From Lachnospiraceae bacterium C10 (GTDB taxonomy: Bacteria; Bacillota; Clostridia; Lachnospirales; Lachnospiraceae), in assembly GCA_900100095.1 (NCBI GenBank), contig FMTN01000011.1, positions 55,970-119,969 on the forward strand: a stretch of DNA of 64,000 nt. Reading direction: 5' to 3'. The position numbers and the translations under genes are program-made. Below are positions 7,527 through 17,051 of this stretch, piece after piece (positions within the stretch are counted from its first letter, which is position 1; each line of letters begins with the position of its first letter). A model generated the notes under the pieces. It worked only from the letters and a program-made list of their open reading frames with translations. It did no database searches and was not told the origin of the DNA.

Positions 7527-10500
7527 TATGCGCTCACCTCCCGAAATGCTTCATAAACGGCATTCTCATGGGAGATGCCCTGCTCTTCATATTTGCTGAT
7601 TGCTGTCAGCATTCTCTGATAATCGTCCGGAACGATCTTCTTAAAGCTGGATGCGTATTTTTCCGGATCCTCGAGAATCTTCTTTGCCTTCTCGGAACCG
7701 GTTGCAGCCACATAATCCTTCAGGATCGATACAAGCTCTGCGATATCGTACTTATCCGTCAACTCCCAAAGCGTATCCATCTCCTTGTTCATTCTTCTAT
7801 ATAAACTGTGGTCTTCGTCGAGAACGTAAGCAATTCCGCCACTCATACCGGCTGCAAAATTCTTACCGGTACGGCCTAAAATAACTGCCCTTCCACCGGT
7901 CATATATTCAAGACCGTGGTCTCCACATCCTTCTGCCACAAGGGTGGCTCCGGAGTTACGGACACCGAAACGCTCTCCCGCGATTCCACATGCATAAATC
8001 TTACCGGCCGTAGCACCATATCCGGCTACATTACCGATTACAATATTGTCTCCCGGTGTAAAGGCTGCATCCTTGGACGGCGCAACAATTACGGTTCCTC
8101 CGGAAAGACCTTTTCCAAAACCATCATTCGCATCACCTGTTAAACGGATCGTGACACCCTTCGGAAGGAAGGCACCGAAGGATTGTCCGCCACCGCCTCT
8201 GGCTTCAATCACAAATGTGTTATCCGCCAAAGAGTCCCCGAACTTCTCTGTTACCTCAGAACCGAAGATGGTTCCAAAGGCACGATCTGTACTGGACACA
8301 GTCACTGATGCATGGTGAACTGCCTTTTTATTACCCGCTAATGCATCGGCAAAGGTTGGCAGGAGTTCCTTCATATCCATGGTCTCCTCCAGCTTGAAAT
8401 CATATGCCTTTGCCGGGTTGAAATGCTCTGCCAGGCGATCCTTTGCCTTTTCAGCATCTTCCTGTCCTGCAAGAAGAGCTGAGAGATCAACGCCTTCCGG
8501 AGCATTATCCCTTACTGCAAGACAATCGGTTCTTCCGACCATCTCCTCAAGGGAATGAAAACCGAGATATGACATAATCTCGCGAAGCTGTTGTGCAATG
8601 AATGTCATGAAATTCATAACATACTCAGGCTTTCCTGCAAAACGTGCACGAAGCTTCTCATTCTGGGTTGCGATACCGGCAGGGCAAGTATCCTTGCTGC
8701 ACACACGCATCATCATACAACCCATGGTTACCAGAGGTGCTGTTGCAAAACCATACTCCTCTGCACCAAGCAATGCTGCAATCGCAACATCACGACCACT
8801 CATCAGCTTACCATCGGTCTCAATGATAACCTGATCGCGAAGTCCGTTATCCTTCAGGCACTGGTGTGCTTCTGCAACACCAAGTTCCCACGGAAGACCT
8901 GCGTTATGAACCGATGACAGCGGAGCCGCTCCGGTTCCTCCATCATATCCTGAGATCAGGATAACCTGAGCACCGGCTTTCGCAACACCGCTGGCAATTG
9001 TTCCAACACCGTGTTCGCTTACAAGCTTAACGGAAATTCTTGCCTTACGGTTTGCATTCTTTAAATCCCAGATCAGCTGCGCCAGATCCTCGATGGAATA
9101 AATATCGTGGTGCGGTGGTGGTGAGATCAAAGATACACCCGGTGTGGAGAATCTTGTGGATGCTACCCACGGGTAAACCTTTCTGCCCGGAAGGTGACCA
9201 CCCTCACCCGGCTTTGCACCCTGCGCCATTTTGATCTGAATCTCATTCGCAGAATTAAGGTATGCGGATGTTACACCGAAACGGCCGGATGCCACCTGCT
9301 TAATGGCAGAGTTTTTCTCGGTACCGTAGCGGGCCGGATCCTCTCCGCCCTCACCGGTATTGCTCTTACCACCCAGACGGTTCATGGCAATGGCAAGGGT
9401 CTCATGCGCTTCCTGGGATAAGGAGCCGTAACTCATTGCACCTGTCTTAAAGTGCTTTACAATCTCCTCTACCGGCTCAACCTCCTCCAGCGGAACCGGC
9501 TTTCCTGCCGGAACCATACGAAGAAGACTGCGCAGCGTATGTGGTCTACTCTCGTCATCCACCATATCCGTATATTCTTTAAACAGCTTATAATCGCCGG
9601 TGCGACAAGCCTGCTGCATGGTAACGATGGTCTTCGGATCATAAAGATGATCCTCCGCCTTTTCTCCGCTTCTAAGGCTGTGGCCTCCCACGGAATCCAG
9701 GGTCGTATCTACACTCAGAGAAAGCGGATCAAACGCCTTGTTATGTCTGATTCTTACCTGCTCTCCGATTTCCTTCAGGCCGATTCCGCCCACCGGTGAG
9801 ATAACCCCGGTAAAGTACTCATCCATCAGCTTCTGATCCAGACCGACTGCCTCGAAGATCCGGGCAGACTGGTAGGACTGAATGGTGGAGATTCCCATCT
9901 TAGCTGCAATCTTAACCACACCGTTTAAAAGCGCCTTATTGTAGTCGTCGATGGCTGTATGATAATCCTTGTCAAGAATGCCAAGGTCAATCAGCTCGGC
10001 AATACACTCATGTGCAAGATACGGATTGATCGCTCTTGCACCAAAGCCCAGCAGTGTTGCAATCTGATGCACATCACGCGGCTCTGCACTCTCAAGAATC
10101 AAGGACACTGCCGTTCTCTTCTTGGTACGTACCAGATGCTGCTCCACAGATGAGATTGCAAGAAGGGACGGAATCGCCATATGGTTCTCATCCACGCCAC
10201 GGTCTGACAGAATCAGAATATTCTTCCCCTTGGCATACGCACGGTCCACCGCCAGATTCAACTGATCAAGGGCGCGCTTTAAGGATGTATTCTTGTAATA
10301 CAGCATGGAGATGGTCTCCGTAGCAAATCCCGGCTGATTCAGTGCTTTGATCTTAATCAGATCCACACCGGTCAGAATCGGATTCTTGACTTCGAGCACA
10401 CGACAGTTGCTTCCTTTTTCTGACAAAAGGTCACCGTCGGAACCGATATATACCGTTGTATCCGTTACAATCTTCTCACGAAGGGAGTCGATTGGAGGAT

Positions 10501-12055
10501 TGGTAACCTGGGCAAACAACTGCTTGAAGTAATCAAACAGAAGCGGTCCGCGCTTGGACAGAACGGCCAGCGGTGTGTCATGTCCCATGGAAACCGTAGC
10601 CTCTACACCATTGGTTGCCATCGGCATGATATCATCCTTGACATCCTCATAGGTGTAACCGAACGCCTTGTACAGACGGTCTCTCATCTGCTGCTCGTAT
10701 ACCGGAATCTTATGGTTCGGAATATTCAGCTTGCTCAGATGCTTCATATTCTGATCCACCCATTCTCCGTAAGGACTCTGGGTCGCATAATGATTCTTGC
10801 ATTCTTCATCGCTAATAATTCTTCCCTCTTTTGTATTTACAAGAAGAATCTTGCCCGGCTCAAGCCTAGACTTTTTCACAATATGGCAATCCGGAATATC
10901 CAGAACACCAACCTCAGATGCTAAAATCAAACGCTTATCATCTGTCACATAATAACGGGAAGGACGAAGTCCGTTACGGTCAAGTGTTGCACCGAGAACC
11001 TCTCCATCCGTAAACAGAATGGCTGCCGGTCCGTCCCATGGCTCCATCATGGTTGCATAGTAGTGGTAGAAGTCTTTCTTTTCGCGACTCATAGAGCTGT
11101 CATGTCGCCATGGCTCCGGAACAATTGCCATCATAGCAAGCGGAAGTTCCATTCCACTCATATAGAGATATTCCAGGGTATTATCCAGCATCGCTGAGTC
11201 AGATCCTGATGCATGGACCACCGGATATACCTTATCGATATCATCCCCCCACACATCAGCACTCATCGTCTCTTCTCTTGCAAGCATACGGTCAATATTA
11301 CCACGGATGGTATTAATCTCTCCGTTATGTGCAATCATACGGTACGGATGAGCTCTCTCCCAGCTCGGTGTTGTATTCGTGGAAAATCGTGAATGAACAA
11401 CAGCAATGGCAGTCTCGTACTCCGGGTCCAGTAAATCAGCATAAAACTTACGAAGCTGCCCTACTAAAAACATACCTTTATACACGATGGTACGGCTGGA
11501 CATGGAGCAGATATAGGTCTCCTCCGAACTCTGTTCAAACTCTCTTCGAAGAACATAAAGCTTCCGTTCGAATGCCATTCCGCTTTCGACGTTATCCGGA
11601 CACTTGATAAAACACTGCTCAATACATGGCATGCAATCAAGAGCCGCCTTGCCCAGCAGCTTCTCAGCTACCGGGACACGTCTCCATCCCAAAACCTCGA
11701 TTCCGTCTTTTTGAGCAATCACTTCCAAAAGACGCTTTTCCATGGTTCTTTTCACTTTGTCCTGTGGCATGAAACACATTGCGACACCGTAACGGCCCGC
11801 CTCCGGTAATTCCATACCCTCTTTTTCGCTCACCTTACGGAAGAACCCGTCACAGATCTGAGCTAAAATTCCTACGCCGTCTCCCACCTTTCCGGTTGCA
11901 TCCTTACCGGCGCGGTGTTCGAGTTTCTCCACGATGTGAAGTGCGTCATCTAAGACTCTGTGGTCCCTTTGACCATCAATGTTGACAACAGCTCCGATTC
12001 CGCATGCATCATGCTCATCCAGGCGCCATTGCTTATTGGGTGCTGTTCCTTTCAT
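7526..12055 (-). CDS. gltB: Glutamate synthase, large subunit
   Basis: This 1509-residue protein is the GOGAT alpha subunit, making glutamate from glutamine and 2-oxoglutarate. The N-terminal amidotransferase begins at Cys18 (DEHDACGIG), so a short propeptide is removed to expose the nucleophile. The central FMN-binding synthase domain is followed by a 3Fe-4S cysteine motif (CMMMRVCSKDTCPAG). The C-terminal GXGXG beta-helix has the repeats NDGFGKGLSGG and GERFGVRNSG. It lies 31 bases after glnN with a GGAAGG ribosome binding site. Confidence 0.98.
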   Translation of the reverse strand: MKGTAPNKQWRLDEHDACGIGAVVNIDGQRDHRVLDDALHIVEKLEHRAGKDATGKVGDGVGILAQICDGFFRKVSEKEGMELPEAGRYGVAMCFMPQDKVKRTMEKRLLEVIAQKDGIEVLGWRRVPVAEKLLGKAALDCMPCIEQCFIKCPDNVESGMAFERKLYVLRREFEQSSEETYICSMSSRTIVYKGMFLVGQLRKFYADLLDPEYETAIAVVHSRFSTNTTPSWERAHPYRMIAHNGEINTIRGNIDRMLAREETMSADVWGDDIDKVYPVVHASGSDSAMLDNTLEYLYMSGMELPLAMMAIVPEPWRHDSSMSREKKDFYHYYATMMEPWDGPAAILFTDGEVLGATLDRNGLRPSRYYVTDDKRLILASEVGVLDIPDCHIVKKSRLEPGKILLVNTKEGRIISDEECKNHYATQSPYGEWVDQNMKHLSKLNIPNHKIPVYEQQMRDRLYKAFGYTYEDVKDDIMPMATNGVEATVSMGHDTPLAVLSKRGPLLFDYFKQLFAQVTNPPIDSLREKIVTDTTVYIGSDGDLLSEKGSNCRVLEVKNPILTGVDLIKIKALNQPGFATETISMLYYKNTSLKRALDQLNLAVDRAYAKGKNILILSDRGVDENHMAIPSLLAISSVEQHLVRTKKRTAVSLILESAEPRDVHQIATLLGFGARAINPYLAHECIAELIDLGILDKDYHTAIDDYNKALLNGVVKIAAKMGISTIQSYQSARIFEAVGLDQKLMDEYFTGVISPVGGIGLKEIGEQVRIRHNKAFDPLSLSVDTTLDSVGGHSLRSGEKAEDHLYDPKTIVTMQQACRTGDYKLFKEYTDMVDDESRPHTLRSLLRMVPAGKPVPLEEVEPVEEIVKHFKTGAMSYGSLSQEAHETLAIAMNRLGGKSNTGEGGEDPARYGTEKNSAIKQVASGRFGVTSAYLNSANEIQIKMAQGAKPGEGGHLPGRKVYPWVASTRFSTPGVSLISPPPHHDIYSIEDLAQLIWDLKNANRKARISVKLVSEHGVGTIASGVAKAGAQVILISGYDGGTGAAPLSSVHNAGLPWELGVAEAHQCLKDNGLRDQVIIETDGKLMSGRDVAIAALLGAEEYGFATAPLVTMGCMMMRVCSKDTCPAGIATQNEKLRARFAGKPEYVMNFMTFIAQQLREIMSYLGFHSLEEMVGRTDCLAVRDNAPEGVDLSALLAGQEDAEKAKDRLAEHFNPAKAYDFKLEETMDMKELLPTFADALAGNKKAVHHASVTVSSTDRAFGTIFGSEVTEKFGDSLADNTFVIEARGGGGQSFGAFLPKGVTIRLTGDANDGFGKGLSGGTVIVAPSKDAAFTPGDNIVIGNVAGYGATAGKIYACGIAGERFGVRNSGATLVAEGCGDHGLEYMTGGRAVILGRTGKNFAAGMSGGIAYVLDEDHSLYRRMNKEMDTLWELTDKYDIAELVSILKDYVAATGSEKAKKILEDPEKYASSFKKIVPDDYQRMLTAISKYEEQGISHENAVYEAFREVSA

Positions 12056-12086
12056 AATCTTCCTTCCTTTTTCTCTCTTTTACTTT

Positions 12087-14198
12087 TTATCTTAATGAGA
12101 AGAGAAGCTGTCCATAAGTCGGGTAGCTTAAATACTTCTCAGGGATCAGGCTTTCTGCTGCATCAACTGCCTCTCTTAATTCATCCATATCAGCAAGGAT
12201 TTCCTCATAGTAGCAGTTTGCCTTTGCAAGCTCGTCTTCCAGCTCTTCTGCCTTTGTTGTATCATCCTCAAGCTTCTTCAGGCTCTTTCCGATGCGGCTT
12301 GCTTCTTCATCCAGTTTCTCAAGAAGCTCGGTCTCGTAAGCAGCTCCACTGCTGAGCAGAGACTTCTTCTTCAATGCCTCTTCGCTCAGTTCCTTCATAT
12401 AAGTAACAAGGCTGCCGGTTACATCTTTTCTTACCATCTCCTGAAGAGCCAGAGACTCAATGTGGATGGTCTTCGCATAGTTCTCAAGATTGATCTCGTA
12501 TCTTGCCTCGATTTCTGCATTCGTATAGATTCCGTGATCAGCAAACAGCTTCTTGTTCTTCTCCTCTAAAAGTCTTGGCATTGCCTGAGGAAGGGACTTT
12601 AAGTTGTAAAGACCACGCTTTTCTGCCTCTTCTACCCACTCGTCGGTATAACCGTTGCCATTGAACAGTACGCGCTTATGCTTCTTTAACATCTCACGTA
12701 ACAGCTTGGTTACTTCCTCCTCCAGCTTTTCTGCCTCTACAGCGGAAAGCTTCTCATACATTCTACGCAGCTCTTCTGCCACTGCAGTGTTGAGGACGAT
12801 GTTAGGGTCTGCAACAGAAAGAGCGGAACCAGGCATACGGAACTCGAACTTGTTTCCTGTAAATGCGAATGGTGAAGTACGGTTACGGTCGGTTGTATCC
12901 TTTGTAATATGTGGAAGTACGTGAGCTCCCATATCAAACTTCTCTTTTGCTACAGCTTCACAGGTCTCACCCTGCTCTAATGCTGCCAGTACAGCAGACA
13001 GCTCATCTCCAAGGAAAATTGAGATGATGGCTGGAGGTGCCTCGTTTGCACCGAGACGATGATCGTTTCCTGCTGATGCTACGGATACACGAAGGATATC
13101 TGCGTACTCATCCACCGCTGCAATGATTGCCATAAGGAATACCAGAAACTGTGTATTCTCTGCCGGCTTCTTGCCCGGATCCAACAGGTTCTCACCTCTG
13201 TCAGTGATCATGGACCAGTTGTCATGCTTACCGGAACCGTTGATTCCCTCGAATGGCTTCTCGTGGAGAAGACATGCCAGATGATGACGGTCTGCAACCT
13301 TCTTCATAACCTCCATTGTCAGCTGGTTGTGATCAACTGCGACATTGGCTGTCTCAAATACAGGTGCAAGCTCATGCTGAGCCGGTGCTACTTCATTATG
13401 CTTGGTCTTAGCCGGAACACCGAGCTTCCAGAGCTCATGATCAAGGTCATGCATGAACTCGGACACCTTTGGCTTTAACACACCGAAGTAGTGATCTTCC
13501 ATCTCCTGACCCTTCGGTGCCGGTGCTCCGAGGAGTGTACGGCCACACATCAGAAGATCCTTACGCTTGCGGTACATATCCTTATCCACCAGGAAGTACT
13601 CCTGCTCGGAACCGACGGTTGTATCCACATGTGCCACATCCTCACGTCCGAGAAGTTTCAAAATTTTTACCGCCTCTTTTGACAGCGCCTCCATGGAACG
13701 AAGAAGCGGGGTCTTCTTATCCAGTGACTCTCCGCCATAGGAACAGAATGCCGTTGGAATATATAAGGAACCATCCTTTACAAATGCCGGTGAACTTGGA
13801 TCCCATGCTGTATAACCTCTTGCTTCGAAGGTGGCACGAAGTCCGCCGGATGGGAAAGAGGACGCGTCCGGCTCGCCCTTAACAAGCTCCTTGCCGGAGA
13901 ACTCCAACAGTATGGTTCCGTCTGCAGCCGGAGAAATAAAGCTGTCGTGCTTCTCTGCTGTCAGTCCTGTCATCGGCTGGAACCAGTGAGTGAAATGTGT
14001 TGCACCATGCTCCACTGCCCACTCTTTCATAACAGCTGCTACGGTATTCGCAACGTCCAGCTCCAGATGACTTCCGCTCTTTACAGATTTGTGAACAGCC
14101 TTGTAGACATCTTTCGGAAGACGTTCTCTCATGACCTTGTCATTGAAAACCATGCTGCCGTATTCTTCCGGAATTCCCGTGCTCATTTTCTCTTCCAT
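12087..14198 (-). CDS. glnN: Glutamine synthetase, type III
   Basis: This roughly 703-residue protein matches the large GS III family, common in Bacteroides and Clostridia, rather than the roughly 450-residue GS I. Visible motifs include VGSEQEYFLVD, KTKHNEVAPAQHELAP and the catalytic loop NGSGKHDNWS. It makes glutamine from glutamate, ammonium and ATP. The start MEEKMSTG at 14198 is chosen because GGAGG lies 7 bases upstream; the open frame extends 10 codons further. It opens an operon with gltB, gltD and amt and is controlled through a leader terminator. Confidence 0.95.
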   Translation of the reverse strand: MEEKMSTGIPEEYGSMVFNDKVMRERLPKDVYKAVHKSVKSGSHLELDVANTVAAVMKEWAVEHGATHFTHWFQPMTGLTAEKHDSFISPAADGTILLEFSGKELVKGEPDASSFPSGGLRATFEARGYTAWDPSSPAFVKDGSLYIPTAFCSYGGESLDKKTPLLRSMEALSKEAVKILKLLGREDVAHVDTTVGSEQEYFLVDKDMYRKRKDLLMCGRTLLGAPAPKGQEMEDHYFGVLKPKVSEFMHDLDHELWKLGVPAKTKHNEVAPAQHELAPVFETANVAVDHNQLTMEVMKKVADRHHLACLLHEKPFEGINGSGKHDNWSMITDRGENLLDPGKKPAENTQFLVFLMAIIAAVDEYADILRVSVASAGNDHRLGANEAPPAIISIFLGDELSAVLAALEQGETCEAVAKEKFDMGAHVLPHITKDTTDRNRTSPFAFTGNKFEFRMPGSALSVADPNIVLNTAVAEELRRMYEKLSAVEAEKLEEEVTKLLREMLKKHKRVLFNGNGYTDEWVEEAEKRGLYNLKSLPQAMPRLLEEKNKKLFADHGIYTNAEIEARYEINLENYAKTIHIESLALQEMVRKDVTGSLVTYMKELSEEALKKKSLLSSGAAYETELLEKLDEEASRIGKSLKKLEDDTTKAEELEDELAKANCYYEEILADMDELREAVDAAESLIPEKYLSYPTYGQLLFSLR

Positions 14199-14357
14199 CT
14201 TCTTTCCTCCATCTGAACAGTTTTCCAATGTTTCATGTTTGTTTTGTGTTTCCTACGTAAAAGAGCCACCGGTCCACATCGCTTTTGCACTCCTTCTATA
14301 ATGAGTGCGTCGATGCTTTCCAGCGGCCCCTTTGCCGTATTGATTCTTTGATTTCAA

Positions 14358-14408
14358 AAAGAAAAAGCGCCCTGATCCGTCACCTCTTCTGTGACTCGAT
14401 CAGAACGC
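14358..14408 (-). terminator. Attenuator terminator in the glnN leader
   Basis: Reading the minus strand, a strong hairpin (GCGTTCTGATC... paired with ...GATCAGGGCGC, with an inner GTCAC/GTGAC stem) is followed by TTTTTCTTTTT. It lies 14 bases downstream of the glnN promoter and about 160 bases before the gene, so it would stop most transcripts. An upstream AACGC (near 14425) can pair with the GCGTT at its base as a possible antiterminator. Confidence 0.75.
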
Positions 14409-14428
14409 CGTTGTTCTTCATGCGTTAT

Positions 14429-14457
14429 GTTATAACATTTCCTTTTTCCCCTGTCAA
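14429..14457 (-). promoter_or_regulatory. Promoter of the glnN-gltBD-amt operon
   Basis: A perfect TTGACA (14452-14457) and TATAAC (14429-14434) are spaced by 17 bases. A perfect 12-base palindrome, ATGTTATAACAT (14427-14438), covers the -10 and could be an operator. Confidence 0.8.
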
Positions 14458-14529
14458 ACATTTTTCTGATTTTTTAACAAAACATGTTATCGCCTCTGAA
14501 CTTGTACCCCGACTGAGTTAAATCCCGTC

Positions 14530-14558
14530 TTGACAACCCGGAAAGCTAGGAGTAAGAT
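14530..14558 (+). promoter_or_regulatory. Promoter of asnB
   Basis: A perfect -35 TTGACA (14530-14535) and TAAGAT (14553-14558) are separated by 17 bases. It points away from the glnN promoter, with about 70 bases between the two -35 boxes. Confidence 0.6.
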
Positions 14559-14583
14559 ATGCAACATACTTTTTCACTTAAGA

Positions 14584-14637
14584 GCGGCAAAGACGCCGGC
14601 AAGCCACTGAGCTTCCCACGTCCTTGCCGCCTTTTTA
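14584..14637 (+). terminator. Attenuator terminator in the asnB leader
   Basis: A long imperfect hairpin (outer stem GCGGCAA 14584-14590 with TTGCCGC 14624-14630, inner GAC/GTC and GGCAAGC/GCTTCC) is followed by CTTTTTATT. No gene on this strand ends before it, so it should act on the asnB transcript itself. Confidence 0.7.
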
Positions 14638-14671
14638 TTACAATGATTTATCAATGAAGGAGGTTCTTCCC

Positions 14672-16282
14672 ATGTGTTCCATTTTAGCCTGTACCGGTAG
14701 TTCCCTGTCCAGGGATGCATTTACTGATCTACTGATGAAAACCGTTTCAAGAGGACCGGATGACAGCCGTGTCCATAAGGTAGGTAACGGTTATATGGGC
14801 TTTAACCGACTGTCCATCATGGGACCTGCTCCAAGCGGTATGCAGCCCTTTCATCTATATGAAAATGCCTGCATCTGTAACGGTGAGATTTACAACTTCC
14901 GTTCTTTAAAGAAGCAGCTGATCGACCTGCACTATACCTTCGTATCCGAATCTGACTGTGAGGTTCTTCTACCAATGTACGAACAGTTTGGTTGCGAGCT
15001 TTTTTCCATGCTCGATGCGGAATTTGCCTGCGTGCTCTACGACGGTCGCACCGACAGCTGGATTGCTGCACGAGATCCTATCGGCATCCGTCCCCTCTAC
15101 TATGGAAAAGATGCCGACGGCACCATGTTCTTCGCTTCCGAGCCAAAGAACCTCGTGGGGGTCTGTGATCGGATCCGACCGTTCCCACCGGGATGCTACT
15201 ACAAGGACGGCAGCTTCATCCGGTATGCCGACCCATCCGTCGTAAAGGGCGCCTGCGTTTCCAAAAAGCATGCAGGCTACCGTCAGGATGACATGGACAC
15301 CATTTCCAGAGAAATCCATGACCGCCTGATCCGTGCCGTTGAAAAAAGACTCGACAGCGATATGCCTGTCGGCTTCCTTTTAAGCGGTGGTCTCGACTCC
15401 TCCCTTGTCTGCGGCATCGCTGCCAAGAAGATGGATACCCCGTTAAAAACCTTTGCCATCGGTATGGATGTGGATGCCATCGATTTAAAATATGCACGGC
15501 AGGTGGCTGACTATATCCATAGTGATCATACCGAGGTAATCATTACAGCCGAAGATGTGCAAAACGCCGTCGAGCCTGTCATCGAGGCTCTTGGAACCTA
15601 TGACATCACCACCATCCGTGCTTCCATCGGCATGTATCTCATCTGCAAGTGGATTCACGAGAACACCGACATTCGCGTGCTTCTCACCGGTGAGATTTCC
15701 GATGAAATGTTCGGCTACAAATATACGGACTTCGCGCCGACCCCTTCCGATTTTCAGGCAGAGGCCTGCAAGAGAATCCGTGAGATTCATGCCTACGATG
15801 TACTTCGTGCGGACCGTTGCATCTCCGTCAACTCCCTCGAGGCCCGTGTTCCTTTCGGCGACCTGGACTTTGTCGACTATGTCATGAGCATTGATCCTGC
15901 CCTTAAGATGAACACCTACGGAATCGGAAAATACCTTCTCCGCCACGCCTTTGAAAAGGATGCACTCATCCCGGAAAACATTCTGATGCGTGAGAAAGCA
16001 GCTTTCTCTGACGCTGTCGGTCATTCCCTCCGGGATGATCTGATGTCTTATGCTTCTTCTCAGATTTCGGATGCAACCTGGGAAGAGGAATGCAACACCT
16101 ATGACATTTGTACTCCGTTCACCAAGGAGTCCCTGTACTACCGTCAGGTTTTCGAAAAATACTATCCGGGTCAGGCTGCCATGATCCCCGGCTACTGGAT
16201 GCCGAACAAGTCCTGGCCGGGCTGCAACGTCAACGACCCTTCCGCCCGTGTTCTCAGCAACTACGGAGCTTCCGGAGAATAA
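14672..16282 (+). CDS. asnB: Asparagine synthase, glutamine-hydrolysing
   Basis: This 536-residue protein has an N-terminal Ntn-type glutaminase domain, whose nucleophile is the cysteine right after the initiator (MCSILACTG). The C-terminal synthetase domain carries the ATP pyrophosphatase loop SGGLDSSLV and the TGEISDEMFGY motif. It makes asparagine from aspartate, glutamine and ATP. The start at 14672 is required to place Cys2 and has AAGGAGG upstream; the frame stays open 16 codons further. It is divergent from the GS/GOGAT operon. Confidence 0.96.
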   Translation: MCSILACTGSSLSRDAFTDLLMKTVSRGPDDSRVHKVGNGYMGFNRLSIMGPAPSGMQPFHLYENACICNGEIYNFRSLKKQLIDLHYTFVSESDCEVLLPMYEQFGCELFSMLDAEFACVLYDGRTDSWIAARDPIGIRPLYYGKDADGTMFFASEPKNLVGVCDRIRPFPPGCYYKDGSFIRYADPSVVKGACVSKKHAGYRQDDMDTISREIHDRLIRAVEKRLDSDMPVGFLLSGGLDSSLVCGIAAKKMDTPLKTFAIGMDVDAIDLKYARQVADYIHSDHTEVIITAEDVQNAVEPVIEALGTYDITTIRASIGMYLICKWIHENTDIRVLLTGEISDEMFGYKYTDFAPTPSDFQAEACKRIREIHAYDVLRADRCISVNSLEARVPFGDLDFVDYVMSIDPALKMNTYGIGKYLLRHAFEKDALIPENILMREKAAFSDAVGHSLRDDLMSYASSQISDATWEEECNTYDICTPFTKESLYYRQVFEKYYPGQAAMIPGYWMPNKSWPGCNVNDPSARVLSNYGASGE

Positions 16283-16303
16283 ATGCTTTGTCAAGACTGA
16301 GTT

Positions 16304-16339
16304 AAAAAAAGTCTGTGAAACGCGGTTTCACAGACTTTT
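16304..16339. terminator. Bidirectional terminator between asnB and the queuosine operon
   Basis: A 10-base-pair stem (GTCTGTGAAA with TTTCACAGAC) is flanked by seven A residues on one side and four T residues on the other. It serves the convergent asnB and queuosine transporter genes, and is stronger in the minus direction. Confidence 0.9.
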
Positions 16340-16345
16340 CCATGC

Positions 16346-17038
16346 TTAGCTTACTTTTTTCATAAAAGGATTATAACAAACCTCGGTATCAAAGGTATCC
16401 AGATTTTCCTTCTTCTTCAGGAAATTTACCACCTGGTATGTCAACGGCGTACAAACCGCTTCAAAGATCACCTTGAACAGGTACTGACAAAGGATCATGG
16501 TCAAAAGCTGTTTCTGCGGCAGGGTTCCGGCAAATGAAATCGTCACAAACAGACAGGAATCCAAAGCCTCTCCCACAATAGTGGAACCTATGGTTCTCAT
16601 CCAGAGCTTCCTGCCCTTTGTCGCAACCTTCATCTTGGACAGTACCATGGAGTTGGAGAATTCTCCGAACAGATAGCCTGCAAGGGATGCGATAAACACA
16701 CGAGGTGTGGTTCCAAGAACAATGGCAAAGGCATCCTGATTCTGCCAGAACTGCGGATGCGGAAGTGCAATGGTCACAAGATACATTACAACCGCGAAAA
16801 AGCTACAGAAAAATCCCATCCAGATAATCAGGCGGGCACGGACAAATCCATACACCTCTGTGAAGACATCTCCGAATATATAGGTCACCGGAAACAGGAT
16901 TACGGCTGCCGGAAGTGTAATACTTTCTGTCAATGCCCACATCTTGCCTGCTACCAGATTGGAAATCATCAGACAGGTGACATACGCCATCGCAATGATG
17001 ACAAACAGGCCGGAATATGTTGTTTTCTTTTCGTTCAT
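16346..17038 (-). CDS. Queuosine precursor transporter (YhhQ/VUT family)
   Basis: This 230-residue integral membrane protein matches the YhhQ family (COG1738), known importers of the queuosine precursors preQ0 and preQ1. About six hydrophobic helices are visible. The family motif region FGDVFTEVYGF and the later EFSNSMVLSKMK and GEALDSCLFV segments are present. It starts 13 bases after queF with a strong AGGAGGG site, so both are made from one mRNA under the preQ1-like leader. This pairing lets the cell salvage as well as make the precursor. Confidence 0.92.
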   Translation of the reverse strand: MNEKKTTYSGLFVIIAMAYVTCLMISNLVAGKMWALTESITLPAAVILFPVTYIFGDVFTEVYGFVRARLIIWMGFFCSFFAVVMYLVTIALPHPQFWQNQDAFAIVLGTTPRVFIASLAGYLFGEFSNSMVLSKMKVATKGRKLWMRTIGSTIVGEALDSCLFVTISFAGTLPQKQLLTMILCQYLFKVIFEAVCTPLTYQVVNFLKKKENLDTFDTEVCYNPFMKKVS

Positions 17039-17051
17039 CGTTTCTACCCTC

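Larger units (their letters stand above)
14199..14671. other. Divergent nitrogen-control region, no genes
   Basis: This 473-base gap holds the glnN leader, its attenuator and promoter, and the asnB promoter, attenuator and ribosome binding site. No protein-coding frame is supported. Confidence 0.8.

Noticed and set aside
14229..14350. Possible T-box or glutamine riboswitch ahead of glnN
   Set aside because: No T-box core sequence and no recognisable glutamine aptamer could be found; only the terminator is supported.
15485..16294. 269-residue open frame on the minus strand
   Set aside because: It is fully antisense to the well-supported asnB gene and has no ribosome binding site or recognisable motif.
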